38,666 nucleotides of DNA from Candidatus Moraniibacteriota bacterium (GTDB taxonomy: Bacteria > Patescibacteriota > Minisyncoccia > Moranbacterales > UBA1568): the NCBI GenBank assembly GCA_013334575.1, contig JAAXXG010000006.1:3185-41850 (forward strand), read 5' to 3'. The position numbers and the translations under genes are program-made. The notes under the pieces are model-generated. The model was given only the letters and a program-made list of their open reading frames with translations. It was not told the origin of the DNA and did not search any database. Below are positions 21,715 to 29,010 of this stretch, in pieces (position 1 is the stretch's first letter; each line of letters begins with the position of its first letter).

Positions 21715-22029
21715 ATGGGGCCTGTCATCGTCATAAATCGTAAGAAAATAATACACAAACCTATGCAGACGCACATCTGCCACGACTGCGGGAAGAAGCT
21801 CGGGAAGGGTGACAAGTACATGCCGTACGAGGCCGGAGGGAAGTCCTTCGTGAAGTGCGAAGCCTGCCATCAGGCGGATCCCGTCCTCCGGAATTTCCAG
21901 GAGGCCGAGGTGTACTCGCGCATCGTGGGGTATATCCGTCCCATCAAGCAGTGGAACAAGGCGAAGCGCCAGGAATTCGGGGACCGGACCACTTTCGTTC
22001 CCTCGATGGCCGCGTCCTGCGATTGCTAA
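21715..22029 (+). CDS. Separate glycyl-radical domain of class III RNR (small subunit)
   Basis: 104 residues, beginning 6 bases after the large-subunit stop; AGGAG nine bases before the ATG at 21715 supports this start (ATG 21763 is an alternative). It has two CxxC pairs (ICHDCGKKLGKGDKY, FVKCEACHQ) and then SRIVGYIRPIKQWNKAKRQE, which is the NrdD C-terminal loop with the glycine that carries the radical. Thus the domain removed from the large protein is present as its own gene. It may act in trans, as GrcA does for pyruvate formate-lyase. Each half is intact, with no frameshift or intron-sized gap, and NrdG follows directly. Confidence 0.88.
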   Translation: MGPVIVINRKKIIHKPMQTHICHDCGKKLGKGDKYMPYEAGGKSFVKCEACHQADPVLRNFQEAEVYSRIVGYIRPIKQWNKAKRQEFGDRTTFVPSMAASCDC

Positions 22030-22048
22030 GTATCCCGCCCCTTTCGGA

Positions 22049-22078
22049 AGCCCGCGTCGCGATATCTTTCCGGCGCGG
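22049..22078 (+). other. Hairpin between the glycyl-radical ORF and nrdG
   Basis: CCCGCG and CGCGGG pair around a loop of about 17 nt, without a long T-tract. It may lower nrdG expression relative to the upstream genes. Confidence 0.4.
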
Positions 22079-22095
22079 GTTCTCCGCGAACGAGT

Positions 22096-22797
22096 ATGCT
22101 GCTTGCCGGATACCAGAAGATGACGCTGATCGACTATCCCGGAAAGATTGCCTCGACGGTCTTCACCGTGGGATGCAATTTCCGCTGCCCGTTCTGTCAC
22201 AATCCCGAGCTCGTGGACCTTGCCGGGGTGGAGACCGCGGCGTTCCGCGGCAAGGACCGGGAATTTCTCGATTTCCTTGCGAAACGGAAAGGGAAGCTCG
22301 ACGGAGTCTGCATTACGGGAGGGGAGCCGACCGTCCAGCCGGATATCGTCCCGTTCATGCGGGCGATCAGGTCGATGGGCTTTTCCGTGAAGCTCGATTC
22401 CAACGGTACTCGGCCCGAGGTGCTGGGGGAGATTTTTCGCGAAGGACTTGCCGACTACGTGGCGATGGACATCAAGAACGGAATAGACCGTTATGCGGAA
22501 ACCGTCCGGGTGCCCGTGGACGAGTCGAAGATCCGGGAGAGTATCCGTCTTATCATGGAAAGCGGGATCCCGTACGAGTTCCGGACGACCGTCGTACCCG
22601 GTATACATACGGACGACGATTTCGACGGTATCGCCGATCTTATCGAGGGCGCCGATGCCTACTATCTTCAGGAGTTCCGTGACGTGAAGATCCTCGCGCC
22701 GGAACTGGTCGCGCTTGCCCGGGGGGCGTCCGTCGACCTCGATCGGGCCGCCGAGCGTATGCGCCGGTCGGTCGGGACGGTCGGGATACGGAAATGA
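22096..22797 (+). CDS. nrdG: Anaerobic RNR activating protein (radical SAM)
   Basis: 233 residues. It opens with LLAGYQKMTLIDYPGKIAST and the radical-SAM cysteine motif VGCNFRCPFCHNPEL (CxxxCxxC), followed by GVCITGGEPTVQPDI and SVKLDSNGTRPEVL. It resembles the longer NrdG type often found beside class III reductases. It uses a 4Fe-4S cluster and SAM to place the radical on the glycine, here presumably on the separate small protein. The start codon has no ribosome-binding site, so expression may depend on coupling to the upstream genes. Its last cysteine-free half fits a partial barrel. The call is firm. Confidence 0.92.
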   Translation: MLLAGYQKMTLIDYPGKIASTVFTVGCNFRCPFCHNPELVDLAGVETAAFRGKDREFLDFLAKRKGKLDGVCITGGEPTVQPDIVPFMRAIRSMGFSVKLDSNGTRPEVLGEIFREGLADYVAMDIKNGIDRYAETVRVPVDESKIRESIRLIMESGIPYEFRTTVVPGIHTDDDFDGIADLIEGADAYYLQEFRDVKILAPELVALARGASVDLDRAAERMRRSVGTVGIRK

Positions 22798-22837
22798 TCC
22801 TCCGACGAACAGCCGACATCGTGTGGCTTATGACGAA

Positions 22838-22871
22838 AACGAAAAGACGCCCCATGAGGCGTCTTTTCGTT
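22838..22871. terminator. Terminator after nrdG
   Basis: AACGAAAAGACGCC / GGCGTCTTTTCGTT, a 14-bp near-perfect stem usable on both strands; the minus-strand small gene also ends here. Confidence 0.88.
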
Positions 22872-22887
22872 CGGAGACGGGACGTTA

Positions 22888-23049
22888 TCACAACAGTCCC
22901 ATGTTCCCGAAGAGAGTCAGGGTGATGACCGGCATGAGTGCCAGGAGGAAGGCGAACGCCATTTCCTCGGCCTCACGGGCCTTCCGACAGGCATCGCACG
23001 AGACCGCCTGGTGCACCTGCCCCGACGTCACCATGGAATCCCTTTCCAT
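22888..23049 (-). CDS. Tiny membrane protein with a CxxC motif (53 aa)
   Basis: Too short for the supplied track. It reads MERDSMVTSGQVHQAVSC, then CDACRKAREAEEMA, then one hydrophobic segment (FAFLLALMPVITLTLF) and a short tail. The CDAC pair next to a single membrane helix could bind metal or be redox-active. An internal ATG (23034) has a better ribosome-binding site (AAGGGA) and would give 48 residues. It is preceded by a strong promoter and an attenuator-like hairpin and followed by a terminator, all of which support a real gene. No family is recognised. Confidence 0.55.
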   Translation of the reverse strand: MERDSMVTSGQVHQAVSCDACRKAREAEEMAFAFLLALMPVITLTLFGNMGLL

Positions 23050-23091
23050 AGGTTTTGTCTTACGGATTACGATTTTTTCGGCTCTTCAAAG

Positions 23092-23124
23092 GAAAAACGG
23101 GTTCCCCCGCGAGGGGCACCCGTT
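23092..23124 (-). terminator. Attenuator-like terminator before the tiny membrane protein
   Basis: Read on the minus strand: AACGGGT with ACCCGTT around CCCC-TCGC-GGGG, followed by TTTTT. It lies within 45 nt of the predicted transcription start and about 45 nt before the gene. Confidence 0.6.
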
Positions 23125-23139
23125 TCTCACTTCATCCAT

Positions 23140-23168
23140 AGTATACATGATTTTTTTCTTGAAGTCAA
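23140..23168 (-). promoter_or_regulatory. Promoter of the tiny membrane protein unit
   Basis: On the minus strand TTGACT, a 17-bp spacer and TATACT. The only sequence before the terminator is about 40 nt, so a short RNA would be the default product. Confidence 0.65.
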
Positions 23169-23201
23169 ATCGATGTGCCGTTCATATGGTCCGTCTCCGC
23201 T

Positions 23202-23230
23202 TTGACAATCCGGTATTTCTGATTCATACT
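23202..23230 (+). promoter_or_regulatory. Promoter of typA
   Basis: TTGACA, a 17-bp spacer and CATACT; RNA is expected to start near 23237. Confidence 0.6.
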
Positions 23231-23242
23231 GGAACCGACTGG

Positions 23243-23263
23243 AAAGGCCCTGGAGCCTTTTTT
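23243..23263 (+). terminator. Attenuator-like hairpin in the typA leader
   Basis: AAAGGC-CCTGGA-GCCTTT followed by TTT, a few bases after the predicted start of transcription and about 40 nt before the ATG. Confidence 0.5.
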
Positions 23264-23304
23264 CTTATCTTCGCCGGCCACGTGTCGGATAACCGGAAAA
23301 CCCT

Positions 23305-25095
23305 ATGCAGCATACGCGCAATATCGCCATCATCGCGCACGTCGACCATGGCAAGACGACGCTTACCGACGGACTTCTCAAGCAGACCGGGTTCGCCCAG
23401 GAGGGGTTCTCGATGGATACCAACGCGCTCGAGAAGGAGCGTGGCATTACTATCTACGCCAAGAACGCCTCTCTCGTCTACAAGGACACCAAGATCAATA
23501 TCGTCGACACGCCGGGACACGCCGACTTCGGGAGCGAGGTGGAGCGGGTGCTCCGCTCGATCGACGACGTGATCCTCGTCGTGGATGCGCAGGAGGGGCC
23601 GATGCCGCAGACGCGCTTCGTGCTCAAGAAGTCGCTCGAACTCGGCCTCAAACCGATCGTCGTCCTCAACAAGATCGACAAGCCGGCGGCTCGGCCGAAC
23701 GAGGTCGCCGAGGAGGTCTTCGAGCTTTTCCTTGACCTCGGGGCCAGCGACGAGCAGCTCGCGTTCCCGGTCCTCTATGCGATCGCCCGTGACGGGGTCG
23801 CCATGCGCTCGCTCGACGAGACGGGCAAGGACCTCTCGCCGATCCTCGATACCATCCTGGAGCGTGTGCCGGAGGCGTCGCATGATGCGGACGCGCCGCT
23901 TCGCTCGCAGCCGTTCAATCTCGGGTACGATAACTTCCTCGGTCGCCTCGCGGTGGTCCGTATCTACGAGGGACGAGTGAAGACGGGGCAGTCGGTCCTC
24001 GTCCGGAACGCTGCCGGCAAGTCGGAGTCGGGTCGTATCGTGAAGATCTTCGCTTTCAAGGGGCTTGACCGCGAGGAGGTCACTGAAGCCGAAGCGGGGG
24101 ATATCGTCCTCTTGGCCGGTCTGCCGGAGGTCGAGATCGGTGATACCGTCTGCGTGGCCGCGGATCAGGGCGTCCTTCCGGCGATCTCGATCGACGAGCC
24201 GACGATCTCGCTCTTCTTCCTGGTGAACGACAGTCCGTTCGCCGGTCGCGAGGGGAAGTTCGTGACGAACCAGCAGGTCCGTGAGCGGCTCGAGAAGGAA
24301 CTCGAGATCAACGTCGGTCTCCGGATCGACTTCTCGGAGAATGACCGGTACAAGGTGTACGGACGTGGCGAGCTCCATATCGCGATCCTTCTTGAGAATA
24401 TGCGTCGCGAGGGGTACGAGGCACAGGTCTCGCAGCCGCACGTGATCGTGAAGGAGGTGGACGGAGTGAAGAGCGAACCGTTCGAGGAGGTGATCATCGA
24501 GTGTCCGATGGAGAGTTCCGGAACCGTCATCGAGAAGCTCGGCCGCCGAAAGGGGATCATGATGGAGATGCGGGAAGGGTCCGGCGGGTACCAGCGGCTC
24601 GTCTTCCAGGCGCCGACCCGCGGCCTTCTGGGATATCGGAACGAGTTCGTCGTCGACACCCGCGGCGAGGGGATCTTCTCGAGCCGGTTCATCGGATTCG
24701 AACCGTACGTGGGAGAGATCGCGCACCGCGATGAGGGCTCGATGATCTCGATGATCGCCGGCAAGACCGCCGCCTTCGCGCTCGACAACCTGCAGACCCG
24801 TGGGACGCTCTATATCGGGGCCGGGGTGGAGGTGTATGAGGGGATGGTCGTCGGAAATACCGCCAAGGGTGCCGACATGACCGTGAACCCGGTGAAGGGA
24901 AAGAACCTGACGAACATGCGCGCTTCCGGCGCCGACGAGGCGATCAAGCTGACACCGCCGTGGGAGCTTACCATCGAGCGCGGGCTCGAGATCATGTCCG
25001 ACGATGAGTATCTGGAAGTGACGCCGGGAAGCGTCCGCCTTCGCAAGCAGATCCTTTCCGAGACCGACCGTACCAAGGCGGGGAGGAAGAAATAG
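23305..25095 (+). CDS. typA: Ribosome-associated translational GTPase TypA/BipA
   Basis: 596 residues, normal length. The G domain shows [16 protein letters not shown] (G1), ERGITI (G2), DTPGHADFG (G3) and [10 protein letters not shown] (G4). Domains II and III and the BipA-specific C-terminus follow ([33 protein letters not shown], and a [16 protein letters not shown] loop). TypA binds the 70S ribosome and helps 50S assembly and translation under stress or cold. It is monocistronic. Its own promoter is followed by a terminator-like hairpin, which suggests conditional expression. The ribosome-binding site is weak (GGAAAACC). The call is secure. Confidence 0.97.
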   Translation: MQHTRNIAIIAHVDHGKTTLTDGLLKQTGFAQEGFSMDTNALEKERGITIYAKNASLVYKDTKINIVDTPGHADFGSEVERVLRSIDDVILVVDAQEGPMPQTRFVLKKSLELGLKPIVVLNKIDKPAARPNEVAEEVFELFLDLGASDEQLAFPVLYAIARDGVAMRSLDETGKDLSPILDTILERVPEASHDADAPLRSQPFNLGYDNFLGRLAVVRIYEGRVKTGQSVLVRNAAGKSESGRIVKIFAFKGLDREEVTEAEAGDIVLLAGLPEVEIGDTVCVAADQGVLPAISIDEPTISLFFLVNDSPFAGREGKFVTNQQVRERLEKELEINVGLRIDFSENDRYKVYGRGELHIAILLENMRREGYEAQVSQPHVIVKEVDGVKSEPFEEVIIECPMESSGTVIEKLGRRKGIMMEMREGSGGYQRLVFQAPTRGLLGYRNEFVVDTRGEGIFSSRFIGFEPYVGEIAHRDEGSMISMIAGKTAAFALDNLQTRGTLYIGAGVEVYEGMVVGNTAKGADMTVNPVKGKNLTNMRASGADEAIKLTPPWELTIERGLEIMSDDEYLEVTPGSVRLRKQILSETDRTKAGRKK

Positions 25096-25117
25096 CCGGG
25101 AAGATCGGTTTCCGTTC

Positions 25118-25145
25118 GAAAAACGCCCCGAGGAGGGCGTTTTTC
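25118..25145. terminator. Bidirectional terminator between typA and the ABC permease
   Basis: AAAAACGCC / GGCGTTTTT around a 7-nt loop between two convergent genes. Confidence 0.85.
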
Positions 25146-25171
25146 GGTTTCGTTCCGCGGGGAGCCTTTGT

Positions 25172-26341
25172 CTACTTGTATCGCAGCGCTTCCAGGGCGT
25201 CGGTCTTGGCGGCTTTGCGGGCCGGGATGATGCCGGTGAGAAATCCGACGAAGGCTCCGAAGACGACGATCGAGGAGAGGAACCAGAGCGGACTGTAGAA
25301 GAGGTCGGCTTTCTGGCCGCCGAAGTTCGTCGCGATGAGGTTGAAGACCGCGTTTATGGCCTCTCCGCCAAGGAGCCCGAGCAGGATGCCGACGAGGCTG
25401 CCCAGAAGTCCCATGAGGGTCGATTCCATCACGAACATGAGAGAGATGGAACCCGGCGAGGCACCGATCGACTTCATGATACCGATCTCCTCGGTCCGTT
25501 CTAGAAGAGTGATGGTCATGGTATTGAACATGCCGATCGCCGATACCACGAGTGCGATGACGCCGAAAGACATGAGAAGCAGCTGGATCGCCTGGAAGAC
25601 CTTGTTCGCCTGATCGACCGTCTCGGAGATGGACGAGGCCGCGAGACCGAGCCCTCGCACTCCTTCGCGAAGTGCGGGAAGCGCGTCGGTCGACATACCC
25701 TTCACTTTTATGAGCGTAGCCGGCGGAAGCGGGACGTTCAGGGATCCGGGCGCAAGGTAGAACAGGTTCTCGTCGCTTTGGACGATGCCGGTTATCAGGA
25801 ATCCTCCGTCCGGAGACAGGGGTTTCCCGTCGGACGCGAGGCCGAACAGCGTGACGGCGACGGTTTCTCCGACGAGGTCCGCCGGTTCGCGGCCGAACGC
25901 CTTGGCGACACCGGCGGTGACGACGGTCTCTTGTCGGTCCGATGCGGGCCGTCCGGAGGAGAACTTCGCACCCTCCAGGTCGAGATACTTCGGGAGTGCG
26001 ACAACGGCGCCCGTATCGAGGGTGACGGAACCGACCTTGATCTGACCACGAACCTCGTTGACCGGAACGACCGTCTCGACGTCGGGAAGCGAGGAAAGGA
26101 GGGATGCGGTGCCGGCGTCGAGCTTCGGTGCGTCCTGCGAATCCGCCGTGACGTCGAGGGTCGAAAGGGCGTCGGAAGTGGTGATCTTTTGCAGGAGCGT
26201 CCGTTGGAGTCCGTAGCCGAAGGAGACGAGGAAGACGATCGCGGCGATACCGACGCCCATGCCGAGAATCGTCAGGAAGGTCCGGAGGGCTCGGGCCTTG
26301 AACATGCGGAGCGAGAGTCGGAGGAGGTCTGTGGGCAGCAT
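25172..26341 (-). CDS. MacB/FtsX-type ABC transporter permease
   Basis: 389 residues from the ATG at 26341. The layout is typical of MacB-type permeases: an N-terminal helix (ALRTFLTILGMGVGIAAIVFLVSFGYG), a large periplasmic-type domain of about 220 residues, then three C-terminal helices with ERTEEIGIMKSIGASPGSI, the coupling helix that touches the ATPase. A FIPARKAAK-like end (GIIPARKAAKTDALEALRY) matches the family. It starts 7 bases after the ATPase gene stop. The pair would work as a mechanotransmission or export system for lipoproteins, peptides or drugs; no MacA adaptor is nearby. The substrate is unknown. Confidence 0.9.
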   Translation of the reverse strand: MLPTDLLRLSLRMFKARALRTFLTILGMGVGIAAIVFLVSFGYGLQRTLLQKITTSDALSTLDVTADSQDAPKLDAGTASLLSSLPDVETVVPVNEVRGQIKVGSVTLDTGAVVALPKYLDLEGAKFSSGRPASDRQETVVTAGVAKAFGREPADLVGETVAVTLFGLASDGKPLSPDGGFLITGIVQSDENLFYLAPGSLNVPLPPATLIKVKGMSTDALPALREGVRGLGLAASSISETVDQANKVFQAIQLLLMSFGVIALVVSAIGMFNTMTITLLERTEEIGIMKSIGASPGSISLMFVMESTLMGLLGSLVGILLGLLGGEAINAVFNLIATNFGGQKADLFYSPLWFLSSIVVFGAFVGFLTGIIPARKAAKTDALEALRYK

Positions 26342-26348
26342 GGCCGTA

Positions 26349-27659
26349 TCAGGAATATTTGAGCAGCATGACGATTTCCACATCGCGTGCGATCTTTTCC
26401 GCCGTCTGACTGTGGAGTCCGACGCCGTCCTGTCGGACCGGTGCGTCGAGCCGTTTCTTCAGTTCCGCCTGGCCGATCTTGCTCTCGATACGTAACGAAA
26501 GGATATTCCGAAGCCGCAGGGATTGTTTCTCGTCGAGTCGCAGATGGAATGCCCTGACGAGGTAGTCCGCGAATCCGGAAACGGATTCCGGAGATCCGGC
26601 CTTGAGGGACTCCGTCTGTTCGAGGATGCGGTCCATGCGTTCGGTGAAGTGTTCAGCCCTGGTCTTGTTCCAGCCGCCCCCGCCTCTGTCGTAATCAAGG
26701 TCGAGCCGTTCGCACAGCGTCTTGGATTCGATGTTTCGGAAGAGGACTTCCCGGACGAGGGTTTCCGCGATCGAGACCTGTTCCTCGTTGAGGTCGGAGA
26801 GAAGGTGATTGAGAAGCTGTTTCGCCTTGTACGGGACGAGAAGCATGTTGACCTGCTGCGGAAGAAGGCTTTTGAACGAGGACATGAGAATCGAGAGCTC
26901 CCGCATTTCGGGAGTCTCTTCGACGGGGCGAGTCTCTTCCTCTTTCTTGGCCTCGACGGGGCGTTTGTCCTTGTTGACCTCCTCCTTGATGACGCGGCCG
27001 TCGCGCATGTGGATGACCCGGTCCGCGTAGGCGAGGTGTTCCGGGTTGTGCGTGACCATGATGATGGTCTGTTCGTCCACTTCGTTGAGCTCCTTGAGGA
27101 TCTGCAACACGTTACGCGCGGATTCGGAATCGAGGTTGCCGACCGGTTCGTCGGCAAGGACGATCTGCGGCTTGTTGACAAGGGCGCGTGCGATCGCGAC
27201 GCGCTGCTTCTGGCCGCCGGAGAGCTGGCTGGGATACTTGTCGGCCTGCTCGACGATGCCGAACCGGCGCAGTGACTGGATACCGTCTTTCTCCCGCTCG
27301 GATCGGCTCTGACTGCGGAATGCGCGCGGGAGGCAGACGTTATCGAGGATAGTGAGAGACGGGATGAGGTAGAAGGCCTGGAAGATGAGTCCGATACCGG
27401 TCTGGTGGAGTTCGAGCGTCTCCTTCCTGGTCATCTTCGAAAAGGCCTTTCCGTTGATGGAGATGTCGCCGTAGGTCGGTTTCTGGAGTCCGGCGATCGA
27501 GTAGAGAAGTGTCGATTTTCCGCAGCCGGAAGGCCCGTATATGATGACGTATTCCTTCGGATAGATGCGCAGGTTCGTCTCCTCGAGGGCTCGGGATTCG
27601 TTCGATTTTCCCTGATTGTAGATGACACGAAGGTTGTCGATCGAGATGAGCGGTTCCAT
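26349..27659 (-). CDS. MacB-type ABC transporter ATP-binding protein with long C-terminal extension
   Basis: 436 residues from the ATG at 27659. The ATPase core (about 1-225) has Walker [13 protein letters not shown], a Q-loop ([13 protein letters not shown]), signature [15 protein letters not shown], Walker [14 protein letters not shown] and the H-loop VTHNPEHL. About 210 further residues follow, rich in charge and leucine (for example [33 protein letters not shown]), predicted helical and not found in ordinary MacB/LolD ATPases. The ORF track's 1090-residue version runs far upstream over an antisense gene and is rejected. It is the first gene of a two-gene operon with the permease. The tail's role is unknown; it could bind a partner or regulate the ATPase. 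Confidence 0.9.
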   Translation of the reverse strand: MEPLISIDNLRVIYNQGKSNESRALEETNLRIYPKEYVIIYGPSGCGKSTLLYSIAGLQKPTYGDISINGKAFSKMTRKETLELHQTGIGLIFQAFYLIPSLTILDNVCLPRAFRSQSRSEREKDGIQSLRRFGIVEQADKYPSQLSGGQKQRVAIARALVNKPQIVLADEPVGNLDSESARNVLQILKELNEVDEQTIIMVTHNPEHLAYADRVIHMRDGRVIKEEVNKDKRPVEAKKEEETRPVEETPEMRELSILMSSFKSLLPQQVNMLLVPYKAKQLLNHLLSDLNEEQVSIAETLVREVLFRNIESKTLCERLDLDYDRGGGGWNKTRAEHFTERMDRILEQTESLKAGSPESVSGFADYLVRAFHLRLDEKQSLRLRNILSLRIESKIGQAELKKRLDAPVRQDGVGLHSQTAEKIARDVEIVMLLKYS

Positions 27660-27752
27660 GCGGTTCCGTTTCCGTTTTCTTCCCGTATCATAGCATACTT
27701 CCGCGGTTTTCCCTTTCGCGATAGAATGGCCGGGAACCGTTATGACCCTTCC

Positions 27753-28967
27753 ATGTCTCAGAGGATGCTTCCTGTCTTCATTTTCTTCTTTCTCTCGGCT
27801 TTCCTGTGGCCGGTATTGCCGACGGTCGCCGAGGAGGTGAAGGTGATCGAAGTCATCGGGCGGCAGGATTGCGCGCATTGTCGGGAGGAGGAGGCGTTCC
27901 TGCGAGATCTGGCGGACCGGCGTGGCGATATCGAGATCGTGACGTACGATGCGTATTCTCCGGAAGGGAAAGTGCTGTTCGATAAGGTGGTCGAGACGGA
28001 AGGGTTGTCGCGATCCACGCCGATTACGGCGGTCGGTGGCGTGGTCCTGCAAGGATTCGGGTCTCCGGAGACGACCGGGCGGCACATCGTCGAACTGCTC
28101 GACTCTCCGGTCTCGGACGCGATGGGTTTCCGTGAGATCCTCGATCGCGGCGGAGTGCGTGCGGAGCGGTCCGAAAGCGGAGCCTGCGAGGATGGGACGG
28201 TCTGCAGGGCGCCTGGAAGCGATCCGACCTACGTATCCGTCCCGTTTCTCGGTGTCGTCGACATTTCGACCTATTCGCTGCCGGTCCTTTCGGCCGTACT
28301 CGGATTCGTCGACGGCTTCAATCCGTGCGCGATGTGGGTCCTGGTCACGTTCCTGCTCGTCCTGGTCCAGTTCGGTGACCGACGGAAAGTCCTGCTTGTG
28401 GCGGGGCTCTTCGTCCTCGCCGAGACGGTCATGTACTATCTCATCCTCAATGTCTGGCTCACGGCCTGGGATTTCATCGGTCTTGACCGGATCGTGACGC
28501 CGTTTGTCGGAATCGTCGCGATCGGGGGCGGAATCTTCTTCTTGTACGAATGGTATCGGAGTGATGGGACCTGTCTTGTGACGGACGCGCATAAGCGGGC
28601 CGGTATCGCGAGCAGGATCAGGAGCCTCGCGTCGCAGCCGTTCACGTGGGTGACGGCCGCGGGGGTCGTCGCGCTCGCGCTGTCGGTGAACGTCATCGAG
28701 TTCGCCTGCTCGATCGGGATTCCACAGACGTTCACGAAGATTCTCGAGATGAACGAGGTCGGATTCCTCGGGACGCAGGGATTCATGTTCATCTATATCC
28801 TCTCCTACATGCTCGACGATCTGGTCGTGTTCGGGCTTGCGCTCTGGGGGGCGAAAAGGCTGCAGACGATGCACGGGTATGCGAAATGGTGCAACCTGTT
28901 CGGCGGTGCGCTCATGATCGTGCTCGGTCTCCTGCTGGTCTTCCGACCCGAGAAACTGCTCTTTTGA
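27753..28967 (+). CDS. Glutaredoxin-like domain fused to a DsbD/CcdA-type membrane domain
   Basis: 404 residues from the ATG at 27753. A signal-like helix (MLPVFIFFFLSAFLWPVLPTVA) is followed by a thioredoxin-fold domain (KVIEVIGRQDCAHCREEEAF, with CAHC redox site) and a membrane part of about six helices. The first of these has VLGFVDGFNPCAMWVL, like the NPC helix of CcdA/DsbD; a second cysteine lies in VIEFACSIGIPQTF. Such proteins carry reducing power across the membrane for thiol exchange. Together with the VKOR at 0.3-0.8 kb this gives both an oxidising and a reducing membrane partner. Starts at 27726 and 27765 are alternatives. A C-x8-C pair (CEDGTVCRA) lies in the linker. Confidence 0.82.
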   Translation: MSQRMLPVFIFFFLSAFLWPVLPTVAEEVKVIEVIGRQDCAHCREEEAFLRDLADRRGDIEIVTYDAYSPEGKVLFDKVVETEGLSRSTPITAVGGVVLQGFGSPETTGRHIVELLDSPVSDAMGFREILDRGGVRAERSESGACEDGTVCRAPGSDPTYVSVPFLGVVDISTYSLPVLSAVLGFVDGFNPCAMWVLVTFLLVLVQFGDRRKVLLVAGLFVLAETVMYYLILNVWLTAWDFIGLDRIVTPFVGIVAIGGGIFFLYEWYRSDGTCLVTDAHKRAGIASRIRSLASQPFTWVTAAGVVALALSVNVIEFACSIGIPQTFTKILEMNEVGFLGTQGFMFIYILSYMLDDLVVFGLALWGAKRLQTMHGYAKWCNLFGGALMIVLGLLLVFRPEKLLF

Positions 28968-29010
28968 AGGGCTGATAACCGGAATCCGTGTCAGATGATT
29001 TTGTGACGAT

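Noticed and set aside
21709-21762. Intron or intein between the two NrdD parts
   Set aside because: Only 6 bases lie between the stop and the next ATG (54 to the second ATG). This is too short for either, and there are no splice-domain motifs.
23224-24726. 500-residue minus-strand ORF opposite typA
   Set aside because: Antisense shadow of a well-conserved GTPase; no recognisable domain.
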